From contig CALNYT010000002.1 of NCBI GenBank assembly GCA_942490885.1, positions 2,418,001 to 2,482,000 of the forward strand: DNA of 64,000 bases, read 5' to 3'. Positions 41,522 through 49,942 of this stretch are shown here, one piece after another; within the stretch, counting starts at the first letter, position 1; each line of letters opens with the position of its first letter. Source of the stretch: Oceanirhabdus sp942490885. GTDB lineage: Bacteria > Bacillota > Clostridia > Clostridiales > Clostridiaceae. The notes beneath the pieces were generated by a model. That model did not search any database. It saw nothing but the letters and a program-made list of their open reading frames with translations, and had not been told where the DNA came from. A program made the translations under genes and the position numbers.

Positions 41522-42060
41522 GAAAGATTCCCTTTAAAAAACTAATCTTATTAAAAGTTGCTTCTTTGATGCCCCATTAAGGGGTCTCTCCAGGGGTGTG
41601 TCAGATTATTGTATAAGACCTGAAAGTTTCAAAACAAATTCAAAGCTTAGTTTGTTTTTTTCTCCTACGGTTATCTATAAAGATATCTCCAATAATCTTC
41701 ATTCACAAATATTAACATTTATGTTTTATTTTATGAATTGGATGGAAAGTTGTCAACATGAATTTTCTAAAAACACCTTAATTATATAAGAAATTTATAG
41801 TTTAGAAATAGTATTAATCAGTAATAATATTGTATAAGTGTATCAGAGTGTTAATGCTTTATTGACTAACTTATTTAAATTGGAATATAATTGTAGTATA
41901 GCTACAATAGCTGCTGAAACATGAGAGTATATTTATTACAATATGGGAGCATTAAGTTATTCAGAGTAAATTGAAACTTTTAGTTAAATTTAATGTTAAA
42001 TGAATTAGAATATTCACAAATCTAGAGTTACTATAGACTTGTTTTTATGGAGGGGGAAGT

Positions 42061-42516
42061 ATGAAGATAGAGTATAAACAAGGTGGTAAAGAATTATTAG
42101 ATGAAATAAAACCATTATGGGAGAAGTTAAACGAGCATCACACAGAAAAGTCAAAGAATTTTAAAGAGAGATTTAAAAGCTTTACATTTGAGTGGAGAAT
42201 TGGAAAGTTAACAGAAAATGAAGACAGAAATATTAATGTTATTGTTGTAAATGATAAAGATAAGGACAAGAATATTGGTTATTGCCTTGCATCAGTATTA
42301 AAACCATATTCAGAAATTGAGTCTTTATATATAGACCCAGAATATAGAGGGTTAAAAATCGGTGAGAAACTAATGAAAGATTCACTTCAATGGATAAATA
42401 GTTATGAGGTTGAAGATATTATGATAGGGGTAGCAGGTGGTAATGAAGATGCTTTTGGTTTCTACGAAAAATTTGGTTTTTATCCAAGAGTAACAAAGTT
42501 GGGAATCAAAAAATAA
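42061..42516 (+). CDS. GNAT family N-acetyltransferase (copy 2)
   Basis: This is a paralogue of the gene at 36451-36906, equal in length (151 residues) and differing at only about 20 residues. The GNAT core reads ESLYIDPEYRGLKIGEKLMKDSLQWI, then GVAGGNEDAFGFYEKFGFYPR. The substrate is unknown. Similarity begins at the start codon and ends near the stop; flanking DNA is unrelated, so this looks like a gene-sized duplication or conversion and not a segmental repeat. GGAGGGGGAAGT is a strong ribosome binding site. A terminator follows. Confidence 0.88.
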   Translation: MKIEYKQGGKELLDEIKPLWEKLNEHHTEKSKNFKERFKSFTFEWRIGKLTENEDRNINVIVVNDKDKDKNIGYCLASVLKPYSEIESLYIDPEYRGLKIGEKLMKDSLQWINSYEVEDIMIGVAGGNEDAFGFYEKFGFYPRVTKLGIKK

Positions 42517-42530
42517 TTGGTATTAAATAT

Positions 42531-42567
42531 CAAAAGCAACTTGTCGGTTATAGATAAGTTGCTTTTG
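42531..42567 (+). terminator. Hairpin terminator after GNAT copy 2
   Basis: Perfect 12-base-pair stem CAAAAGCAACTT / AAGTTGCTTTTG with a 13-base loop, followed by TGACTAATTTAACTTTTTT. Confidence 0.7.
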
Positions 42568-42659
42568 TGACTAATTTAACTTTTTTGCAAATTATTACAA
42601 TAAGAATCATTCTATAATAATTAAGTGATATAATGGAGTAGTTAATTAGGAGGAATACT

Positions 42660-42752
42660 ATGAAAACGTAGATTATTTTATGATAACTATATTTTTCTTG
42701 AAGAGAGAATCAAACATTCTGATATGATCGATTGGAATGGAGAAGTATAGAA
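42660..42752 (+). pseudogene. Degenerate gene start with a strong ribosome binding site
   Basis: AGGAGGAA precedes an ATG that reads only three codons (M-K-T-stop). In another frame the next 80 bases read FYDNYIFLEERIKHSDMIDWNGEV before a stop, which looks like real but unassignable protein sequence. This is probably the remains of a gene with a frameshift. I cannot name the family. Confidence 0.3.
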
Positions 42753-42781
42753 AATATATAATATGATTAGGGGCGAGATCA

Positions 42782-43891
42782 ATGAAAAATAAAAGTAAAT
42801 TCATTATAATTATGATTATAGGTATAATAACAATCTGTACTATAATATTATCTTTTAAGAGTATAGGTTTAAATCAAAGAAAAACAGAATTGGAAGAGGA
42901 AGTTGATAGGCTAAAATCAACAATGGAAGAACAAAATAAAAAACTCACCAGCCAATCAAATGAAAATAAAAAATTAGAAGAAGAATTAGCTACTTATAAG
43001 GGAGCTACAGAGGATGAAAATGATAAACTAATTGAAGAAAATATAGAGATATTATCATTGCATAAGCAAAGTGAATACCTTAAATCGGCTCTTAGAATAA
43101 ATGAATATAGTAACAATAAGGTGGAATTTTTCCCTCTTTATCATACAACAGGTAAAAATATTGATGGATATACTGAAGAAGAGGGGATTGGGGGATATAT
43201 ATTAGTAGATAAAAACTTATCTATAAAAGAAAAGATGCAGCTAATTGCTAATAATGTATCTAGAAGTTATTTTGGTCTCCCTATTGAAGTGGAAAAAATA
43301 GAAGATAGAGAGGGTAAAAAGTTTGCTGTAATTAATCTTGTTGAGTATACTGAAGATGAATGGGATGAATGGTCAAAAAATTTTCAAGGAACAACACGAG
43401 AGACCTTTACAATAAGTACTCTTGAACGAAATTTTATACAAGAACAATATTATGGTAATTGGATAGATGGTATTGAAATTCAACAAAACCATGGCATTAG
43501 AAAAGCAGGGCATATAGGTGATATTGACTGGATTGTATACAGAGATGATAATATTAAAAAATCTAAGAAATATAAATTGCAGGAATTTTTACACTCTGAG
43601 GATGATAAAGATAAATTTCAAATAGTTGGGAATAAAATTATTTCAAAAGATGGCAGCATTTTAATTCAAGAACCTGTGAAAAGGGGAAATCAATGGACTT
43701 ATAGCAATATGCTTACTGTAATAACAAGAGTAGATTTTAGCTATTATGATGGTAATACGTTTAGTGGAGAAAATATAGAAACTCTTACACTAGATTTAAG
43801 AGATGGAACTATACTTAAAAGATATATTGGAAAAGGAAAAGGGTTAATAAAGGAAGAGTTATTATATCCAGATAGCTTGTTTAAAAATTAA
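42782..43891 (+). CDS. Membrane-anchored coiled-coil protein of unknown function
   Basis: The 369-residue protein has a short basic N-terminus, one hydrophobic helix (about 6-27), and then a heptad coiled coil (about 33-95, LEEEVDRLKSTMEEQNKKL). Next comes a globular region: a middle part with EKMQLIANNVSRSYFGLPIEVEKIEDREGKKFAVINL that resembles GerMN-type domains, and a C-terminal part with PVKRGNQWTYSN, ITRVDFSYYDG and TLDLRDGTILKRYIGKGKGLIKEE that resembles clostridial surface proteins. Both resemblances are by eye only. The outer domain probably faces the cell wall. It sits upstream of a DUF218 gene and a nucleotidase gene. Confidence 0.7.
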   Translation: MKNKSKFIIIMIIGIITICTIILSFKSIGLNQRKTELEEEVDRLKSTMEEQNKKLTSQSNENKKLEEELATYKGATEDENDKLIEENIEILSLHKQSEYLKSALRINEYSNNKVEFFPLYHTTGKNIDGYTEEEGIGGYILVDKNLSIKEKMQLIANNVSRSYFGLPIEVEKIEDREGKKFAVINLVEYTEDEWDEWSKNFQGTTRETFTISTLERNFIQEQYYGNWIDGIEIQQNHGIRKAGHIGDIDWIVYRDDNIKKSKKYKLQEFLHSEDDKDKFQIVGNKIISKDGSILIQEPVKRGNQWTYSNMLTVITRVDFSYYDGNTFSGENIETLTLDLRDGTILKRYIGKGKGLIKEELLYPDSLFKN

Positions 43892-43966
43892 ACACTTATT
43901 ACATCAATTTTAAGGAGGAAAGAGAACGGGGGCATTTGTAATACCCTCTCTCATAAATGATATAAA

Positions 43967-44761
43967 ATGGACAAGAATAAAAACATAAATAAACTTAAGG
44001 GTTATATATTATTGATAATAGGAGTAACTCTACTGCTCTATGTTATGATATACACAATTGTTTATAGAAAGATAGGCTTTGGAATAGGAATAATAAGTAT
44101 ATTGTCAATCTTTTTCTGTATTGATGGATTTATAAAAAAATTCGTAAAGAACAAAAAAGGAATTATGTTATTGATAGAGAAGATATTATATGGAATTTTA
44201 ATAGCAACTTTAATATTTTTCTTTAGTGGTGAAATATTGATTCAAAATGGATTAAGGGAAAAGAATAAATCTAGTATGAATAATATGGTAATACTGGGAT
44301 GTGGTCTTGAAGAGAATGGCGATCCATCACAAATGATGAAAAATAGACTAGATGCTGCATTAGAATATATTGCTGAAAACGATATTGAAACTATAATTGT
44401 TAGTGGTGGTAAAGGTAGTGATGAAAAATTCGCTGAATCTTCAGTAATGAAAAAGTATCTAGTAGCGAATGGGATTAAAAGTGATAAGATCATTGAAGAA
44501 AATAAATCAACAAGTACCTTTGAAAATCTGAGTTTTACAAAAGAATTATTAGAAAAAATTCAACAAAACGAGAATGAAGAGTATAGCTTAATAATAGTGA
44601 CTAGTGATTTCCATATGTTTAGGTCTAAATTAATAGCTAATGAACTTGGATTTAATGTGAAAGGTGTACCTTCTTCAATATCAATGATAGAAATACCCCA
44701 AAGGCATGTTAGGGAATATTTTGCAATTATTAATACAATCATGTATAATATTGGTTTATAA
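43967..44761 (+). CDS. YdcF/SanA-like DUF218 membrane protein
   Basis: The 264-residue protein has three hydrophobic segments in the first 95 residues, then a DUF218 domain with NMVILGCGLEENGDPSQMMKNRLDAAL, TIIVSGGKG, AESSVMKKYLVANGI, ENKSTSTFENLSFTKELL and LIIVTSDFHMFRSKLIA. This order (xLGxGL, VSGGxG, E-x-S-TxTxEN, T-xx-H-RS) defines the family, linked in some bacteria to envelope polysaccharide processing. A strong Shine-Dalgarno AAGGAGGAAAG lies 50 bases upstream without a matching start, so the start used here is uncertain. Confidence 0.85.
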   Translation: MDKNKNINKLKGYILLIIGVTLLLYVMIYTIVYRKIGFGIGIISILSIFFCIDGFIKKFVKNKKGIMLLIEKILYGILIATLIFFFSGEILIQNGLREKNKSSMNNMVILGCGLEENGDPSQMMKNRLDAALEYIAENDIETIIVSGGKGSDEKFAESSVMKKYLVANGIKSDKIIEENKSTSTFENLSFTKELLEKIQQNENEEYSLIIVTSDFHMFRSKLIANELGFNVKGVPSSISMIEIPQRHVREYFAIINTIMYNIGL

Positions 44762-44782
44762 TGCAAAGTTGGGGGGATTGAA

Positions 44783-46174
44783 ATGAAAATAAAAATATTA
44801 CACACAAACGATATTCATAGTAATTTCGAAAATTTTAGCAGAATAGCAACAAAGATAAAGGAGTTAACAGATGATAATACTTTAATATTTGATGCTGGGG
44901 ATTTTGCTGACTTTAAAGACATTACACTTCAAGGAACAGATGGAGAAGCAGCAGATGAAATGCTCTATGAGGCTGGCTATGATGCACTAGCAGTTGGTAA
45001 CAATGAAACTTTTAATGGCCTTAATATTTTGAAAAATATGGGTAGTAAATCCAAGGTTCCATTGGTTACTTGTAACATTGGAGAGAAAGGTAAGGGGTAC
45101 ATAGAGGGAATAAAGAAGAGTGTTTTAATAAATAAATCTGGACTAAATGTTCTTGTAACAGGAATTTCACCAAATCTAGGGGAATTTCTTGATCTAGATG
45201 GAATGGAGATTAAGGATTACCATGAAGCTATAAGGGAAGAAATAAGTAAGTATAAAGGGCAGTATGATATTTGTATTCTTATATCTCATTATGGAATGAC
45301 AGCTGATGTGGATATTGCTGAGACTATACCTGAGATTGATGTTATAATCGGGGGGCACTTTCATATATTAATGGACAAACCTAAAGTGATAAATGGGTGT
45401 GTAATTCATACCTCTGGGCAATTTGGAGAGCATCTAGGAGTGCTAGATTTACAAGTAAATCTAAGCAATGACCTTGGACAGCGAGTAATGCTTGTTGAGG
45501 GGAAGAATATAAAAATACATGAATGTGAAAAAAATCATAGAATAATAAGAATATATGATCAAAATAAAGAGATAGCATTAGATCGATTATCAGTGCCATT
45601 ACATGAAATTGAAGAAAATCTATGGCATGATAATATTGAAGAGAACCCTATGAGTAATTTTTTGGCTGATGCACTTTATGACTTTTTAGATTGTGATCTT
45701 GGAATGATAAATAGTGGAGTTTTAAATGGTGGAATAAGAAAAGGTATTGTTAGTAAGAAGAAACTAATAGAAATATGTCCATCACCATTAAACCCAACTA
45801 CTTTTGATATTAAAGGAAAGTATATTCGACAGGCATTAGAGGAATCAATTTATGGGGATAAGTGTTTAAAAGATGGTAGAGGACCAGGTTATAGAGGAAG
45901 ATTTCTAGGTAGATTGCATGTATCAAATATGGAGATAAAGTATACAGGAAGAATAATATCAGAGATTTTAATTGGTGGAGTTAAATTAGAAGATGAAAAA
46001 ATATACAAAGTAGGAACGTCAGATTATCTTCATAGGGGTAGTGGATATGAATCTTTAAAAAATAACTCAAATGTGGAATACAATGAAGATTATTTAAGAG
46101 ATACATTGGAAAAATATTTAGATAATAAAGAATTGGTAAGAAAAGCTCTTTGTCATAGATGGAGAGAGGAATAA
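44783..46174 (+). CDS. Cytosolic bifunctional metallophosphatase / 5'-nucleotidase (YunD-like)
   Basis: The calcineurin-like N-terminal domain has the dimetal motifs ILHTNDIHSNFENF (5-18), DAGDFADF, VGNNETFNG, SHYGMTAD and GGHFHILM. The C-terminal 5'-nucleotidase domain begins near 270 and includes NFLADALYDFLDCDLGMINSGVLNGGI with its substrate-binding loop and a SDYLHRGSGYES segment. No signal peptide is present, unlike secreted UshA, so it acts in the cytosol like Bacillus YunD. GGGGGGAT is the ribosome binding site. The substrate is probably a nucleotide or NAD-like molecule (inference). Confidence 0.88.
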   Translation: MKIKILHTNDIHSNFENFSRIATKIKELTDDNTLIFDAGDFADFKDITLQGTDGEAADEMLYEAGYDALAVGNNETFNGLNILKNMGSKSKVPLVTCNIGEKGKGYIEGIKKSVLINKSGLNVLVTGISPNLGEFLDLDGMEIKDYHEAIREEISKYKGQYDICILISHYGMTADVDIAETIPEIDVIIGGHFHILMDKPKVINGCVIHTSGQFGEHLGVLDLQVNLSNDLGQRVMLVEGKNIKIHECEKNHRIIRIYDQNKEIALDRLSVPLHEIEENLWHDNIEENPMSNFLADALYDFLDCDLGMINSGVLNGGIRKGIVSKKKLIEICPSPLNPTTFDIKGKYIRQALEESIYGDKCLKDGRGPGYRGRFLGRLHVSNMEIKYTGRIISEILIGGVKLEDEKIYKVGTSDYLHRGSGYESLKNNSNVEYNEDYLRDTLEKYLDNKELVRKALCHRWREE

Positions 46175-46193
46175 TGAATAGTATTTATGGTAA

Positions 46194-46230
46194 AAAATAG
46201 CACCTTATTTAATAGGGTGCTATTTTTATT
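46194..46230 (+). terminator. Intrinsic terminator after the nucleotidase
   Basis: AAAATAGCACC pairs with GGTGCTATTTT, followed by TATTTATAG. Confidence 0.85.
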
Positions 46231-46377
46231 TATAGAAATCATGAATAATAATAGTAAAATATGTAACAATGTGATATTTATTATCATATTATAGATGTAG
46301 GGGTTAATTTACACCCTCAAAATTAAACTTGTTTTATATAAAAAGGAGATTAATTAATTAAAATCTGGAGGATTAAA

Positions 46378-49300
46378 ATGATATTATCAAAATTCAGAAA
46401 AATATTTTTTGCAGTAGTATTTTCGATACTTTTAGCAGCAGGTACTAGTGTGGTTTATGCAAATACAGATACAGATGAGCAATTAAATACTGAACCTGAA
46501 AATTGTAATTTAAAAATTAATTTTAATGAATTAACGCTTAATAGTATCGAAATCAAGAACCAAGACAATGAAACTATTGCTTTAAAAGATGAAACTAGTG
46601 ACTTCGTAGAATTTAATTTACCAAAAGGTACTAATTATAAAGCAGTACTAAAGCAGGGAGATAACGGATACTACACTTATAATGACGTAAACTGTAGTGC
46701 TGAAAATGCCCTTCTTGATAAAAGTAATCTCGTTATTGATTTTCAGGGTATCAAGAATATAAATAGAATTGAGATATTAAAAAAAGGTAATAGAGTAGCG
46801 TATAAAGATTACCAAAGTGATACTTCAAATTTTACGCTTCCTAATGGTAAATATGATATCAATTTAAAAAAAGGTGGCTCCAGTTATTCTGTAAATAATT
46901 TTGTAGTACTGGGGGATAGTGTTATTCTAGACGATATAGTATCAAAATTAGAAGTAAAATTTGATGGTATAGAGAATGTAAATAGAATAGAAGTATTGAA
47001 GAACGGAAGTAGAGTAAGTTATAAAGATTATGTGAGTAATAGTGCTAGCTTTACTTTGTTTAAGAGCAGTTTACCATATAAAATTAAGCTTACAAAGGGC
47101 GGAATGGTATTTGAGACTGAGATAGTATGTAATGAAGACGAGGAAACATTAGTTGTACCTGTAACGCAAATGACGGTAGATTTTAATGGTGTAAATTATG
47201 TTAATAGAGTAGAGGTATTACAGGAAGGAAGTAGAGTAAGTTATAAGGATTATCAAAGTAATAATACTAGTTTCAATGTCTTTAAAAATAGTTTACCATA
47301 TAAAATTAAGCTTAAAAAAGGCGGAATGGAATATGAAACTGAGATAGTGTGTAATGAAGACGAGGAAACATTAATTATTCCTGTAACTAAAATGACAGTA
47401 AATTTTGATGGGATAAATTATGTAAATAGAGTAGAGGTATTACAGGAAGGAAGTAGAGTAAGTTATAAGGATTATCAAAGTAATAATACTAGTTTCAATG
47501 TCTTTAAAAATAGTTTACCATATAAAATTAAGCTTAAAAAAGGCGGAATGGAATATGAAACTGAGATAGTGTGTAATGAAGACGAGGAAACATTAATTAT
47601 TCCTGTAACTAAAATGACAGTAAATTTTGATGGGATAAATTATGTAAATAGAGTAGAGGTATTACAGGAAGGAAGTAGAGTAAGTTATAAGGATTATCAA
47701 AGTAATAATACTAGTTTCAATGTCTTTAAAAATAATTTACCATATAAAATTAAGCTTAAAAAAGGCGGAATGGAATATGAAACTGAGATAGTGTGTAATG
47801 AAGACGAGGAAATATTAATTATTCCTGTAACTAAAATGACAGTAAATTTTGATGGGATAAATTATGTAAATAGAGTAGAGGTATTACAGGAAGGAAGTAG
47901 AGTAAGTTATAAGGATTATCAAAGTAATAATACTAGTTTCAATGTCTTTAAAAATAGTTTACCATATAAAATTAAACTTAAAAAAGGCGGAATGGAATAT
48001 GAAACTGAGATAGTGTGTAATGAAGACGAGGAGACATTAATTATACCTGTAACAACTTTAAGTCTAAATTTTAATGGGTTAAGAAATATAAATAGAATAG
48101 AAGTAGTACAAAATAATAATAGAGTAAGTTATAAGGATTATCAAAGTAATACAACTAATTTCAAATTATTTAAAAATAATAACCCTTATAAAATTAAAAT
48201 TACTAAAAATGGCAGAGTGTATGGCTTTGATGTGATTTGTGATTTAGAAAATGTTCAAAAAAACATTGGTATTTTAAGATTATTAGATAGCACAGGTAAT
48301 GGAATTTCAGATGGTGTAGCACAATACTATCAAGATGGATGGAAAAGTATATCTGATACAACTAATGACTATGGAGAATTACTATATGTTCTTAATGGAT
48401 CAAATAATAAAATAAAATTTAGAATAGATTATAATCATGGAAGAGACGAAAAATGGCAAAATATAAATGAGAATTGTATAGTAATATTTGAAACAAAGAA
48501 TGTAGAAATACAGCTTAAAAATAGTAATGGCGATTTAATAATAAACTCAAGTGGAAACGTAAAATACTACTTCGAAAGTTGGCACACATTTGGAGATGGA
48601 ACAACTAATAATGGAGTAGTAAATATGGAATTATTACCTGGAAACTATAAGTTCATGATGGATTATAATAATGGAAGAGATTCAAAGTGGCAAATAATAA
48701 CAGATGATCCAAAAGTAATATTTGAAACAAAAAATGTAGAAGTACAGCTTAAAAATAGTAATGGCGATTTAATAACAAACTCAAGTGGAAACGTAAAATA
48801 CTACTTCGAAAGTTGGCACACATTTGGAAATGGAACAACTAATAATGGAGTAGTAAATATGGAATTACTACCTGGAAACTATAAGTTCATGATGGATTAT
48901 AATAATGGAAGAGATTCAAAGTGGCAAATAATAACAGATGATCCAAAAGTAATATTTGAAACAAAGGATGTAGAGGTACAGCTTAAAAATAGTAATGGGG
49001 ATTTAATAACTGACTCAAGTGGGGAAGTAAAATACTACTTTGAAAGTTGGAACACGTTTGGAAATGGAACAACCAATAATGGGGTAGTAAAGATGGAATT
49101 ACTACCTGGAAAATATAAATTCATGATGGATTATAATAATGGAAGAGATGCTAAGTGGCAAACAATAACAAGCGATTCAAAGGTAATATTTGAAACAAAG
49201 GATGTAGAGGTACAGCTTAAAAATAGTAATGGGGATTTAATAACTGACGTAAGTGGGGAAGTAAAATATTACTTTGAAAGCTGGAACACGTTTGGAAATG

Positions 49301-49671
49301 GAACAACCAATAATGGGGTAGTAAAGATGGAATTACTACCTGGAAAATATAAATTCATGATGGATTATAATAATGGAAGAGATGCAAAGTGGCAAACAAT
49401 AACAAGCGATTCAAAGGTAATATTTGAAACAAAGGATGTAGAGGTACAGCTTAAAAATAGTAATGGGGATTTAATAACTGACGTAAGTGGGGAAGTAAAA
49501 TATTACTTTGAAAGCTGGAACACATTTGGAAATGGAACTCTTGATAATGGGGTAGTAAATATGGAATTACTACCTGGAAACTATAAGTTCAGAATTAATT
49601 ATAATAATGGAAGCGATGAAAAATGGCAGCTAATAACAAATAGTGATACAATTTTATTCATTTATCATTAA
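46378..49671 (+). CDS. Large secreted repeat protein with two tandem repeat types
   Basis: The 1097-residue protein has a signal peptide (residues 1-28, probable cleavage after VVYA). The first two-thirds hold eight type-A repeats of about 74 residues (core FNGxxNxNRxEVLxxGSRVSYKDYQSNxTSF, then PYKIKLKKGGMEYETE). The last third holds six type-B repeats of 78 residues (VEVQLKNSNGDLIT..SGEVKYYFESWxTFGNGTTNNGVVxMELLPGxYKF). Three A copies at 47392-48057 (222-base period) are almost identical in DNA, as are several B copies (234-base period from 48501), indicating recent amplification. It ends in ILFIYH with no LPxTG, SLH or other anchor. Both units look like small beta-sandwiches, suggesting a filamentous adhesin or matrix protein (inference). 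The ribosome binding site CTGGAGGAT is good. Confidence 0.85.
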   Translation: MILSKFRKIFFAVVFSILLAAGTSVVYANTDTDEQLNTEPENCNLKINFNELTLNSIEIKNQDNETIALKDETSDFVEFNLPKGTNYKAVLKQGDNGYYTYNDVNCSAENALLDKSNLVIDFQGIKNINRIEILKKGNRVAYKDYQSDTSNFTLPNGKYDINLKKGGSSYSVNNFVVLGDSVILDDIVSKLEVKFDGIENVNRIEVLKNGSRVSYKDYVSNSASFTLFKSSLPYKIKLTKGGMVFETEIVCNEDEETLVVPVTQMTVDFNGVNYVNRVEVLQEGSRVSYKDYQSNNTSFNVFKNSLPYKIKLKKGGMEYETEIVCNEDEETLIIPVTKMTVNFDGINYVNRVEVLQEGSRVSYKDYQSNNTSFNVFKNSLPYKIKLKKGGMEYETEIVCNEDEETLIIPVTKMTVNFDGINYVNRVEVLQEGSRVSYKDYQSNNTSFNVFKNNLPYKIKLKKGGMEYETEIVCNEDEEILIIPVTKMTVNFDGINYVNRVEVLQEGSRVSYKDYQSNNTSFNVFKNSLPYKIKLKKGGMEYETEIVCNEDEETLIIPVTTLSLNFNGLRNINRIEVVQNNNRVSYKDYQSNTTNFKLFKNNNPYKIKITKNGRVYGFDVICDLENVQKNIGILRLLDSTGNGISDGVAQYYQDGWKSISDTTNDYGELLYVLNGSNNKIKFRIDYNHGRDEKWQNINENCIVIFETKNVEIQLKNSNGDLIINSSGNVKYYFESWHTFGDGTTNNGVVNMELLPGNYKFMMDYNNGRDSKWQIITDDPKVIFETKNVEVQLKNSNGDLITNSSGNVKYYFESWHTFGNGTTNNGVVNMELLPGNYKFMMDYNNGRDSKWQIITDDPKVIFETKDVEVQLKNSNGDLITDSSGEVKYYFESWNTFGNGTTNNGVVKMELLPGKYKFMMDYNNGRDAKWQTITSDSKVIFETKDVEVQLKNSNGDLITDVSGEVKYYFESWNTFGNGTTNNGVVKMELLPGKYKFMMDYNNGRDAKWQTITSDSKVIFETKDVEVQLKNSNGDLITDVSGEVKYYFESWNTFGNGTLDNGVVNMELLPGNYKFRINYNNGSDEKWQLITNSDTILFIYH
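47392..48057 (+). repeat. Three near-identical 222-bp direct repeats inside the surface protein gene
   Basis: Copies begin at 47392, 47614 and 47836 and differ at only a handful of bases (for example AGTTTACC versus AATTTACC). A more diverged copy precedes them at about 47170. Confidence 0.92.
48501..49660 (+). repeat. Five 234-bp direct repeats inside the surface protein gene
   Basis: Unit starts at 48501, 48735, 48969, 49203 and 49437, exactly 234 bases apart. Copies pair up by variant (GDLITNSSG, then GDLITDVSG), consistent with stepwise duplication. A divergent first unit lies at about 48265-48500. Confidence 0.92.
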
Positions 49672-49768
49672 ATTTACAACTCACATTTGGCACTATAAGA
49701 ATAAGTACTTCGGTTTTATGTAAAACTTATCACTATTAAGTAACTCTTAAAATTTAGTAAATAATGGG

Positions 49769-49816
49769 GCTGTCGCATTAGCATAAAAAAATATGCTAAC
49801 GCGGCAGCGTTTTTTG
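49769..49816 (+). terminator. Inward-facing terminator at the IS1182 left end
   Basis: GCTGTCGCATTAGCAT pairs with ATGCTAACGCGGCAGC (two G-U pairs), followed by GTTTTTTG. It probably also serves as the terminator of the repeat-protein gene, which has no clear one of its own. Confidence 0.75.
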
Positions 49817-49942
49817 TGTGGTTCATAGAAAATTTAATGATATTTTAACCCAAAATAAGCTCTATAATTAAAAAATGGTGCACTTTAATAAGCCTTTGAT
49901 ATTAAGGCTTTTTTTATTTCAAAAGTTTTTTAAATTTTAAAA

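Noticed and set aside
41598..41789. 63-codon open frame in the gap before GNAT copy 2
   Set aside because: No ribosome binding site, biased composition and no recognisable motif.
46960..49660. Regular direct repeats that could suggest a CRISPR array
   Set aside because: Periods are 222 and 234 bases, wholly coding and in frame. There are no short repeats with unique spacers and no cas genes.
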